Positions 1 through 7,117 of a stretch of DNA of 12,731 nucleotides are shown here, one piece after another. The position numbers and the translations under genes were made by a program. The stretch is from Bacteroidales bacterium. GTDB taxonomy: Bacteria > Bacteroidota > Bacteroidia > Bacteroidales > UBA932. Below the pieces are notes generated by a model. It was not told the origin of the DNA. It saw nothing but the letters and a program-made list of their open reading frames with translations, and did no database searches. The DNA is taken from contig JAILAO010000119.1 of assembly GCA_024681565.1 (NCBI GenBank), forward strand, positions 1-12,731, in the 5' to 3' direction. Within the stretch, counting starts at the first letter, position 1. Every line of letters begins with the position of its first letter.

Positions 1-654
1 CGGGAGACCGTATTTCAGGATGATGGTCTCGCTGACCTGCGCGGCGAAGATGCGGAAGGCCTCGTGCACGTGGGCGAGGTCGCCGTAGATGTCGAGGTGG
101 TCGGCGTCCATGGCCGTGATGGCGGCGATGGCGGGGTGCAGCTGGTGGAAGGAACGGTCGAATTCGTCCGCTTCGGCGACCACGGTCGGCGTGTGGCTGA
201 CCAGCATGTTGGTCCCGTAGTTCTTGGAGATGCCGCCCAGGAAGGCGGAACAGCCCGCACCGCCCTCGGTCAGGATGTGGGCGACGAGGGTGGACGTGGT
301 GGTCTTGCCATGCGTCCCTGCAACGGCAAGACAGGTCTGGCCGGCCGTGATCTCGCCCAGCATCCTGGAACGCTTGATCACCCGGTAGCCGTGCTCGCGG
401 ACATAGCAGAGCTCGGCCAGTTCGGCCGGGACGGCCGGGGTATATACGACGAGGGTCTGGTCGGCGTCTTTCGGAATCCGCTCCGGGTCGTCCTCATAGT
501 GGACGGGAATACCCTCCGCTTCGAGCGCCCGGGTCAGGTCCGAGGGGGTCCGGTCGTAACCGGAGACGCGCACGCCCTTGAATTTGTAGTAGCGGGCGAT
601 GGCGCTCATGCCGATCCCGCCGATCCCGATGAAATAGATGTCGTTGTATCTCAT
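1..654 (-). CDS. murC: UDP-N-acetylmuramate--L-alanine ligase MurC, N-terminal part (gene cut by window edge)
   Basis: Cytoplasmic ATP-dependent ligase that adds L-alanine to UDP-MurNAc, the first step of stem-peptide synthesis. Only the first 218 codons are inside the window and the frame is open to base 1, so the C-terminal part is missing. The ATG at 654-652 shares ATGA with the murG stop. The protein opens with a Rossmann-type UDP-binding segment (IYFIGIGGIGMSAIA, about residues 6-20), typical of MurC and unlike MurD or MurE. The ATP loop GTHGKTT is at 113-119. The central-domain signature EADEFDRSF lies at about 161-169 and DADHLDIYG at about 183-191, as in MurC. It is the last gene seen in the dcw operon; in related genomes ftsQ, ftsA and ftsZ usually follow, but this cannot be seen here. 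Identity is close to certain; only the missing end limits the call. Confidence 0.96.
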   Translation of the reverse strand, partial: MRYNDIYFIGIGGIGMSAIARYYKFKGVRVSGYDRTPSDLTRALEAEGIPVHYEDDPERIPKDADQTLVVYTPAVPAELAELCYVREHGYRVIKRSRMLGEITAGQTCLAVAGTHGKTTTSTLVAHILTEGGAGCSAFLGGISKNYGTNMLVSHTPTVVAEADEFDRSFHQLHPAIAAITAMDADHLDIYGDLAHVHEAFRIFAAQVSETIILKYGLP

Positions 655-1775
655 ACCAGTTTGTATACTTCGTCAACAATGGTCTGTGCAGCGTCCAGCC
701 GGGCCAGCGGCGCGACGTTGCGTTCGATTTCCCGGATCCTGGCCTCGTTCCCGAGCAGTTCCAGCGCCGTGGGAAGGAGCCGTTCCGCGGCTTCGGCATC
801 CGGGACGATGAGCGCGGCGTCCTTGCGGACCAGCGCCATCGCGTTATGGGTCTGGTGGTCCTCCGCCACGTTGGGGGAGGGTACGAATACGGCCGCTTTC
901 TGCGCGGCGCAGATCTCGGAGACCGAGGAGGCGCCGGCGCGGCTGATGAGTACGTCGCTGCAGGCATAGGCCAGGTCCATCCTGCCGATGAAATCGGTAT
1001 AATGGATCTGCGGGAGGTCCCGGTCTTTCATGAATTCGTCGATGCCTTCTTTGTAGTAACGGCCGCACTGCCAGATGACCTCGGTGTCCCCGCCGCCCGG
1101 GCATCCTGCCTCGATCCAGCTGCGCATCGCCCGGTTGAGCGTGCCGGCGCCGAGGCTGCCGCCCACGATGAACAGGTGGCGTTTGTCCTTGTTCAGGCCA
1201 TAGTATTCCAGACCGGCGGCGCGGTCCTCTTCCGTGTAGGGATGGATCTCCGGCCGGATGGGATTGCCGCTGAAGACGATCTTGCCGGCGGGGAAGAACT
1301 TGTCCATGTTCTCATACGCTACGCAGATGCAGTCCACGCGGCGTCCGAGGATCTTGTTGGTCAGCCCGGCGAAACCGTTTTGTTCCTGGATCAGGGTGGG
1401 GATGTGCCTGCGCGTGGCTTGCCAGAGCAGGGGGGCGCTGGCGTAACCGCCGACGCCGATGGCGATGTCGGGTTTGAAGCGGTCGATGATGCGGCCTGCC
1501 TGGTGGAGGCTGTTCGCCACCTTGGCCGGGACGCGGAGGTTGTTGCGGATGTTCTCCCAGACCAGTTGCCGCTGGAGACCTGCGATGGGCAGCCCCACGA
1601 TTTCATATCCGGCGGCGGGGACCTTTTCCATTTCCATCTTGCCTTCCGCTCCGACGAAAAGGATCTCCGTATCCGGGTTCGCTTCCTTGAGTTTGCCGGC
1701 GATCGAAATGGCCGGGAAGATATGTCCGCCCGTACCGCCGCCGCTGATGATCACGCGTAGTTTCTTATATGCCAT
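651..1775 (-). CDS. murG: UDP-GlcNAc--lipid I N-acetylglucosaminyltransferase MurG
   Basis: Peripheral inner-membrane GT28 glycosyltransferase that converts lipid I to lipid II by adding GlcNAc. It has 374 residues, slightly longer than the E. coli enzyme (355). Visible motifs in order: the N-domain glycine-rich loop GGGTGGH (12-18), which contains the conserved His18; GVGGYAS (107-113); EQNGFAGLTNK (131-141); GNPIR (170-174) at the domain hinge; the second glycine loop GGSLGA (205-210); SRAGASSVSE (278-287), where the Glu is expected to contact the UDP ribose; and AEDHQTHNA (304-312). The ATG at 1775 lies inside the ftsW coding end (11-nt overlap) and the TGA stop overlaps the murC start. 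It acts after MraY and feeds lipid II to the flippase and FtsW, both steps of the same pathway as its neighbours. No key residue appears to be missing. Confidence 0.97.
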   Translation of the reverse strand: MAYKKLRVIISGGGTGGHIFPAISIAGKLKEANPDTEILFVGAEGKMEMEKVPAAGYEIVGLPIAGLQRQLVWENIRNNLRVPAKVANSLHQAGRIIDRFKPDIAIGVGGYASAPLLWQATRRHIPTLIQEQNGFAGLTNKILGRRVDCICVAYENMDKFFPAGKIVFSGNPIRPEIHPYTEEDRAAGLEYYGLNKDKRHLFIVGGSLGAGTLNRAMRSWIEAGCPGGGDTEVIWQCGRYYKEGIDEFMKDRDLPQIHYTDFIGRMDLAYACSDVLISRAGASSVSEICAAQKAAVFVPSPNVAEDHQTHNAMALVRKDAALIVPDAEAAERLLPTALELLGNEARIREIERNVAPLARLDAAQTIVDEVYKLV

Positions 1776-3135
1776 AGCTGTTGCTGTCTATTTGTTCGGA
1801 TTCGTAGGCGTCCAGGTCGTTCAGCCGCTCCTGCACCCCGTTCTCGTGCATTTCCACGAGCGGTGCCGCGTCGCGGGTCTCCTTGTCGATGCGCCGCGTG
1901 GCGATGCGGCTGAAGGAGAGGATGATGCCGAAAGCGATGCTGAAACAGAGGAAGGCGCTGTTGCCGTGGCTGATCAGGGGCAGGGTCTGGCCGGTCATCG
2001 GGCCGATGTCCGCGTTGACGAACATATGCAGGAAGGCCTGGCCCGTGATAAGCAGGCAGAGGCCTGCCACGGTCAGTTTGGCGTAATGGTCGTTCCCGCA
2101 GTTGCGGACGATGATCGATCCGCGTGCCAGCAGGGAAACGTAGAGGAAGATGACGAAGATGCCGCCGATCAGGCCGTATTCTTCGATGATGAAACTGTAC
2201 ATGTAGTCCTCGGACATGTCGGGCACCACGTAGCGCTGGGTGCTCTGTCCGGGACCTTTGCCGAGCAGTCCGCCCTGCTTGACCGCGATCTTGGCGCTGT
2301 AGGGCTGGCGGATGGCGTCGATGGCCTCCTGGTAGGCGATGGTCCCCTTGGGAGAATCCAGGACCTGCTGCTCCCAGTGGTCCTCTTCGAAGATACGGGC
2401 GATACCGGTGCCGATCCGTCCGAACATCGGGTGCCTGCTGTCCTTCGTCGCACTATAGAGCCCGAAAATGATCCCGAGCAGGAGGATGGCGGCGAGTGCC
2501 AGGAAAGACATGTCCCGGAGGTTGCCGCCGCCGAGCAGGATCATCACGAACATCAGCAGGCCGATGATGAGGGCGCTGGAGTTGGAACCGGGGATGATGA
2601 GCCCGAAGATGAGCAGGAAGGGGAGATACAGGTACCAGATCTTCTGCCAGATCTCCTGCTTGCCGATGCGCAGTTCGCCCTTCTTGAGGGCGTCCATCGC
2701 CCAGGCGAGGTAGAGGACCATGGCTACCTTGACCACCTCGAAGACGTGCACCTGGAAGCCGCCGACGGACAGGATGCGGTAGGCGTTGTTGATGTTGAGC
2801 GCCTTGAGGAAGGGAAGGTCGATATGGATATCCAGCAGGAGGAGGAGTACCAGGGAGACGGGGAATCCCCACTGGCTGCACCAGCGGAAGAACTGGATGT
2901 TCTTGATGTTGTAGAGGACGATGATGACGGCCAGTCCCACCATCACGATGATGAACTGGCTCTTTACGAGGTCCAGGCGGGTCATCCCGTCGCGCAGCAG
3001 GCGGGACGAGGACGAGAACATGCAGACGATGGAGAACAGGATCAGCAGGAGCACGATGATCCACACCACCTTGTCTCCTTCAAAGTGGTCTGCAAAGGTC
3101 CAGAATGAACTTTTCTTTTTCGTGCCCGTTGCCAT
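1765..3135 (-). CDS. ftsW: Septal peptidoglycan polymerase FtsW (SEDS family)
   Basis: Polytopic SEDS-family glycosyltransferase that polymerises lipid II at the division septum together with FtsI. It has 456 residues with about ten hydrophobic segments (roughly 23-40, 59-77, 88-103, 128-148, 167-182, 186-202, 209-227, 317-337, 352-372, 386-409). A large outer loop (about 228-316) ends in SEDYMYSFIIEE, where Asp310 aligns with the catalytic Asp of FtsW and RodA. The C-terminal signature reads FVNADIGPMTGQTLPLISHG (372-391); the usual GG after Ser-Tyr is HGN here. A charged cytoplasmic tail of about 45 residues follows the last membrane segment. The start at 3135 is 12 nt after the murD stop, and the end overlaps murG by 11 nt. 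RodA is the main alternative, but the place between murD and murG in a dcw operon favours FtsW. Confidence 0.95.
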   Translation of the reverse strand: MATGTKKKSSFWTFADHFEGDKVVWIIVLLLILFSIVCMFSSSSRLLRDGMTRLDLVKSQFIIVMVGLAVIIVLYNIKNIQFFRWCSQWGFPVSLVLLLLLDIHIDLPFLKALNINNAYRILSVGGFQVHVFEVVKVAMVLYLAWAMDALKKGELRIGKQEIWQKIWYLYLPFLLIFGLIIPGSNSSALIIGLLMFVMILLGGGNLRDMSFLALAAILLLGIIFGLYSATKDSRHPMFGRIGTGIARIFEEDHWEQQVLDSPKGTIAYQEAIDAIRQPYSAKIAVKQGGLLGKGPGQSTQRYVVPDMSEDYMYSFIIEEYGLIGGIFVIFLYVSLLARGSIIVRNCGNDHYAKLTVAGLCLLITGQAFLHMFVNADIGPMTGQTLPLISHGNSAFLCFSIAFGIILSFSRIATRRIDKETRDAAPLVEMHENGVQERLNDLDAYESEQIDSNSYGI

Positions 3136-3147
3136 GTGCGCGTGGGT

Positions 3148-4488
3148 TTACAGGTGTCTGACCGCTTCCTTGAACTGCTGTCCGCGGTCTTCGTAATTCT
3201 TGAACAGGTCGAAGCTGGCGCAGCAGGGGCTCAGCAGGACCACGTCGCCGGGGCTGGCGAAACGGGCGGAGGCCCGGACCGCGTCCGTGGCGGAAAGGGT
3301 GTCCACGATCTTGTCCTTGCCGACGAGCTCTTCGAAGGCCGCATGGATCTTGGCGTTGTCTACACCCAGGCAGACGATGGCCTTGACGTGTTTGCGGACC
3401 ACTTCGTCCAGGATGCTGTAGTCGTTGCCCTTGTCGGTGCCGCCGACGATCCAGACCACGGGACGGGTCTGGCACTCGAGCGCGTACCAGGCCGCGTCGA
3501 TGTTGGTTGCCTTGGAGTCGTTGATATAAAGGACGTCCCGGATGCTGAGTACGGGTTCCAGCCGGTGCTCGATCGGGGAGAAGGTCTTGAGACTGTGACG
3601 GATGACCTCGTTGCTGATGCCGGTCGCCTTGGCGGCCAGCGCCGCGGCCATCGAGTTGTAGATATTGTGGCGTCCGCCGAGGGCCAGTTCCTGCAGGAAG
3701 AATTCGCTCTCTTCCTGGTCGTAGCGTACCACGATGCGGTCGTCGCGCAGGAAGGCGCCTTGCGGAACCTCTTTTTCCTGGGTGAACGGCAGCATCTTGG
3801 CCTTGACCACGATTTCTCCGAGCTGGGCGATCGTGATGGCGTCGTCGGAGTCGAAGATGAAACAGTCCTCGGGACGGAGGTTGCGCGTGATGCGGAATTT
3901 CGCCCGGGCGTAGTTTTCGATCTTGTGGTCGTAGCGGTCCAGGTGGTCCGGCGTGATGTTCGTGATGATGGCGATGTCCGGCCGGAAATCATAGGCGTCA
4001 TCCAGCTGGAAGCTGCTGATTTCCAGAACATAATAGTCGTGCTGTTCGGTGGCGACCTGCAGGGCGTAGCTCTTGCCGATGTTGCCCCCGAGGCCGGCGT
4101 TCAGGCCGGCTTCCTTGAGCAGGTAGTAGATCAGGGACGTGGTCGTGGTTTTGCCGTTGGACCCGGTGATGCAGATTTTCTTGGCCTTGTCGAAACGGGC
4201 GGCGAATTCGATCTCCGAGATGATATGCGTTCCCTGTTCGCGCAGGGCGGCGACCATCGGCGCCGTGGCGGGAATGCCCGGACTCTTGACCACCTCGTCC
4301 GCGTTGAGGACGAGTTCCGGCGTGTGCCCTCCCTGTTCGAAGGGAATGTCCCACTGCCTGAGGGTGGCGAGATACTCGTCCTTGATCTTCCCGTTGTCGG
4401 ACAGGAAGACGTTGAAACCTTTGACCTTCGCGAGCACTGCGGCTCCCACGCCGCTCTCCGCTCCTCCCAAAACTACGATTCTTTCCAT
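3148..4488 (-). CDS. murD: UDP-N-acetylmuramoyl-L-alanine--D-glutamate ligase MurD
   Basis: Cytoplasmic ligase that adds D-glutamate to UDP-MurNAc-L-Ala. It has 446 residues, close to the E. coli length of 438. The start is placed at 4488 because the conserved N-terminal segment MERIVVLGGAESGVG begins there. The frame stays open upstream to 4842, but that stretch lies over mraY in another frame and reads as low-complexity shadow sequence. Motifs: ATP loop GSNGKTTTTS (109-118); EISSFQL (156-162); NITPDHLDRY (177-186); a Lys at 197 in the position of the carbamoylated lysine; HRLE (308-311); NDSKATN (323-329); and the D-Glu-binding tail SPCCASFDLFKNYEDRG (420-436). It sits 14 nt after the mraY stop and 12 nt before ftsW. 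The leader between mraY and murD is A-rich without a clear Shine-Dalgarno, as expected for Bacteroidota. Confidence 0.97.
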   Translation of the reverse strand: MERIVVLGGAESGVGAAVLAKVKGFNVFLSDNGKIKDEYLATLRQWDIPFEQGGHTPELVLNADEVVKSPGIPATAPMVAALREQGTHIISEIEFAARFDKAKKICITGSNGKTTTTSLIYYLLKEAGLNAGLGGNIGKSYALQVATEQHDYYVLEISSFQLDDAYDFRPDIAIITNITPDHLDRYDHKIENYARAKFRITRNLRPEDCFIFDSDDAITIAQLGEIVVKAKMLPFTQEKEVPQGAFLRDDRIVVRYDQEESEFFLQELALGGRHNIYNSMAAALAAKATGISNEVIRHSLKTFSPIEHRLEPVLSIRDVLYINDSKATNIDAAWYALECQTRPVVWIVGGTDKGNDYSILDEVVRKHVKAIVCLGVDNAKIHAAFEELVGKDKIVDTLSATDAVRASARFASPGDVVLLSPCCASFDLFKNYEDRGQQFKEAVRHL

Positions 4489-4502
4489 ATGGTTTGTTTG
4501 TA

Positions 4503-5660
4503 TTATCTGATTTTCAACAGGGCCAGCGTGCTGACCGCGAGGATGATGCCGATGATCCAGAAACGGGTGACGATGCGCGGCTCCGGAATGCCCTGTTTCT
4601 GGTAATGGTGGTGCAGCGGGGCCATCAGGAAGACGCGCCGGCCCTCGCCGTATTTGCGCTTGGTGTATTTGAAGTACCCCCGCTGGATGATGACCGAGAG
4701 GCTCTCCATCATGAAGATGCCGCACAGGATGGGGAGCATCAGTTCCTTGTGGATGAGTACGGCGGTTACGCCGATCACGCCTCCGATGGTAAGGCTGCCC
4801 GTGTCTCCCATGAAGACCTGGGCCGGGAAGGTGTTGTACCACAGGAATCCGATCAGGGCTCCGACGAAGGCGGCCATGTAGATGGCGACTTCACCGGCAC
4901 CCGGAATGATCATGATGTTGAGGTATCGGGCGTTCAGGACGTCGCCGCTCAGCCAGGCCATGATACCCAGGGCCACGCCGACGATGGCGGAAGTGCCCAC
5001 CGCCAGGCCGTCCATCCCGTCGGTCAGGTTGGCGCCGTTGGAGCAGGCGAGCATCACGATGATGATCATGATCATGTAGATGCCCCAGGAGCAGTACACC
5101 CCCAGCTGGCCGTGGAACGGGGAGAGCCAGGAGTAGTCGAATTCGTGTGCCTTGACGAAGGGGATCGTCGTCACGAGCCGGTCGGTAGGGATGTCGGGAC
5201 TGATGCAGACGGTCAGCGCGATGACCAGTCCGAGGCCGAACTGGAGAATCAGCTTGCCGCGCTCGCTCATGCCTTCCTTCTTGTGCTTGAATACTTTGAT
5301 ATAATCGTCCGCAAATCCGATGGCGCCGCACCAGACGGTGGTCAGGATGAGCAGGAAGGTATAGATGCTGTCCAGCCGGCAGACCAGCAGGGCGGATCCC
5401 AGGACGGAGATGATGATGATCACGCCGCCCATCGTGGGGGTACCTTTCTTCTGCATCTGGCCTTCCAGCCCCAGGTCGCGGATGTCTTCCCCGATCTGGT
5501 GGCGCTGGAGAAGCCGGATGATGCGTTTGCCGGAGAAGAATGCGATCAGCATACTGATCACGGCGGCGGCCATGGCGCGGAAGGAGAGATAATGCATCAG
5601 ACCGGCGCCCGGGATGTGGACACCCAGGGCTTCCAGCCAGTCTACAAGATGGTTCAGCAT
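4503..5660 (-). CDS. mraY: Phospho-N-acetylmuramoyl-pentapeptide-transferase MraY
   Basis: Integral membrane enzyme that transfers phospho-MurNAc-pentapeptide to undecaprenyl phosphate, making lipid I. It has 385 residues and is rich in membrane segments (for example about 26-44, 76-94, 99-116, 136-154, 190-207, 222-237, 259-275, 291-304, 366-384). Family motifs are intact: KKGTPTMGG (71-79), the acidic pair in GFADDYIK (115-122), NLTDGMDGLA (211-220), FMGDTGSL (283-290) and the histidine cluster APLHHHYQ (347-354), all on predicted cytoplasmic loops around the active site. The ATG at 5660-5658 overlaps the murE TGA by 7 nt (ATGCTGA). In E. coli, murF precedes mraY; here it follows murE directly. 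The extra 20 or so N-terminal residues compared with E. coli MraY (360 aa) contain the segment VHIPGAGLMHYLSFRAM. Confidence 0.97.
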   Translation of the reverse strand: MLNHLVDWLEALGVHIPGAGLMHYLSFRAMAAAVISMLIAFFSGKRIIRLLQRHQIGEDIRDLGLEGQMQKKGTPTMGGVIIIISVLGSALLVCRLDSIYTFLLILTTVWCGAIGFADDYIKVFKHKKEGMSERGKLILQFGLGLVIALTVCISPDIPTDRLVTTIPFVKAHEFDYSWLSPFHGQLGVYCSWGIYMIMIIIVMLACSNGANLTDGMDGLAVGTSAIVGVALGIMAWLSGDVLNARYLNIMIIPGAGEVAIYMAAFVGALIGFLWYNTFPAQVFMGDTGSLTIGGVIGVTAVLIHKELMLPILCGIFMMESLSVIIQRGYFKYTKRKYGEGRRVFLMAPLHHHYQKQGIPEPRIVTRFWIIGIILAVSTLALLKIR

Positions 5661-7117
5661 GATTCCAGGTTTTTGAAGGTTTCCAATACGATCTCGCGTT
5701 CGTCGAAGTGGGTCTTTTCCTTGCCGAGGATCTGGTAGGTTTCGTGGCCTTTTCCGGCCAGCAGGAGCGTGGCTCCCTTGGGAGCGAGCAGCAGGGCGGT
5801 CCGGATGGCCTCCCGGCGGTCGGCGATGCAGACGGTCCGGGCGAGGGCGGCGGCATCCATTCCCGCCTTGATGTCTTCGATGATGTCTTCGGTGCGTTCG
5901 CTCCGGCTGTTGTCGGAGGTGAGGAAGATGCGGTCCGCCAGGCGGCCCGCCACGGCGCCCATTTCCGGACGTTTGGTCTTGTCCCGGTCGCCGCCGCAGC
6001 CGAAACAGCAGATGAGCTGCCGCTCGGGGGCGACGTCGCGCAGGGTTTTCAGGACGTTTTCGAGGGCGTCCGGCGTGTGTGCATAGTCGATGACGACGCT
6101 CAGGTCGCGCGGCCCGCGGAGGGTCTCGAGGCGTCCCTTGGCCGATTCGAGCCGGGAGAGGGCCACCAGCGCTTCGTCCGCAGGGACGCCCAGGACGAGG
6201 GCGGTGGTGTAGATGGCCAGCAGGTTGTAGGCGTTGTGCGCGCCGATCAGGCGTGTCCAGACTTCGCGCCCGTCCATTCTGAGGAGCATCCCTTCGAAGC
6301 TTTCTTCGAGGATGCGGGCGGTGTGGTCGGCGGCGCCCCGGCAGGAATAGCCGACGACTTTTGCATGGGTGTTCTGGACCATGACTTCGCCATGCTTGTC
6401 GTCCAGGTTGATGATGGCGGTGGCGTCGTCGGAAAGACCGTCGAAGAAGAGTTTCTTGCAGCGCAGGTATTCCGCGAAGCTGCCGTGGTAGTCAAGATGG
6501 TCGTGGGTGAGGTTGGAGAAGATTGCGGCGCGGAACTCCAGGCCGGCGATCCGCTGCTGTTCGACGCCGATCGAACTGACCTCCATGAAGCAGTACTCGC
6601 AGCCGGCATCGACCATTTCGGCGAGCAGCGCGTTGAGCGTGACGGGGTCCGCCGTGGCGTTGGTGGTCTCGCTGCGGCGCGTTCCCACGTAATTGGCGAT
6701 GGTGGACAGCAGGCCGCATTCGTAGCCGAGGCTGCGGAAGAGGTTGTAGAGCAGCGTCACGGTGGTGGTCTTGCCGTTGGTGCCGGTGATGCCGACGAGC
6801 TGCAGCTTGCCGCTCGGGTGGCCGTAGAAACGGTCGGCGGCCAGCGCCACGGCCTTGCGGCTGTCGGGGACGGTTATGACCGTCGTCCCGGGCACGTCCA
6901 GCTCCCGCCCGTCCTCTTCGTACAGGACGGCTGCGGCGCCGTTTTCAATGGCCTTGTCCAGATACTGCCGGCCGTCGTTGCCGCAGCCGTTCACGGCAAT
7001 GAACAGGCTGCCCGGCTGCACGCGGCGGGAATCGTTGGTCAGCGAACGGATCCCGACGTCCGGATTGCCCCGGACGGAGAGGAGGTCGAAGCCGCGTATG
7101 ATATCACTGAGTTTCAT
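5654..7117 (-). CDS. murE: UDP-N-acetylmuramoyl-tripeptide synthetase MurE (probably meso-diaminopimelate-adding)
   Basis: Cytoplasmic ligase that adds the third stem-peptide residue. It has 487 residues. The start at 7117 begins MKLSDIIRGFDLLSV and shares ATGA with the ftsI stop; the open frame continues to 7393 but only as a shadow of ftsI. Motifs: DSR with the Rossmann-like N-domain (29-31); ATP loop TGTNGKTTT (111-119); TTNATADPVTL (151-161); MEVSSIGVEQ (178-187); NLTHDHLDYHG (202-212); a Lys at 221 or 222 where the carbamoyl-lysine lies; and AGKGHETYQ (454-462). The substrate-choosing motif is DNSR (402-405) where meso-DAP enzymes usually have DNPR. The Arg that reads the DAP carboxylate is kept, and the GKGHE segment that also contacts DAP is intact, so meso-DAP is the best inference. 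Lysine specificity is less likely. Confidence 0.96.
   Translation of the reverse strand: MKLSDIIRGFDLLSVRGNPDVGIRSLTNDSRRVQPGSLFIAVNGCGNDGRQYLDKAIENGAAAVLYEEDGRELDVPGTTVITVPDSRKAVALAADRFYGHPSGKLQLVGITGTNGKTTTVTLLYNLFRSLGYECGLLSTIANYVGTRRSETTNATADPVTLNALLAEMVDAGCEYCFMEVSSIGVEQQRIAGLEFRAAIFSNLTHDHLDYHGSFAEYLRCKKLFFDGLSDDATAIINLDDKHGEVMVQNTHAKVVGYSCRGAADHTARILEESFEGMLLRMDGREVWTRLIGAHNAYNLLAIYTTALVLGVPADEALVALSRLESAKGRLETLRGPRDLSVVIDYAHTPDALENVLKTLRDVAPERQLICCFGCGGDRDKTKRPEMGAVAGRLADRIFLTSDNSRSERTEDIIEDIKAGMDAAALARTVCIADRREAIRTALLLAPKGATLLLAGKGHETYQILGKEKTHFDEREIVLETFKNLESC

Noticed and set aside
4489..4842. Upstream extension of the murD frame
   Set aside because: The extra 118 codons overlap mraY in another frame and read as Arg/His/Pro-rich shadow sequence; conserved MurD begins at 4488.
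280..6795. Similar stretches in murC, murD and murE around the ATP-binding loop (near 290-310, 4135-4160, 6760-6790)
   Set aside because: They encode the shared GxxGKTT loop of paralogous Mur ligases; this is protein-level homology, not a mobile or regulatory repeat.
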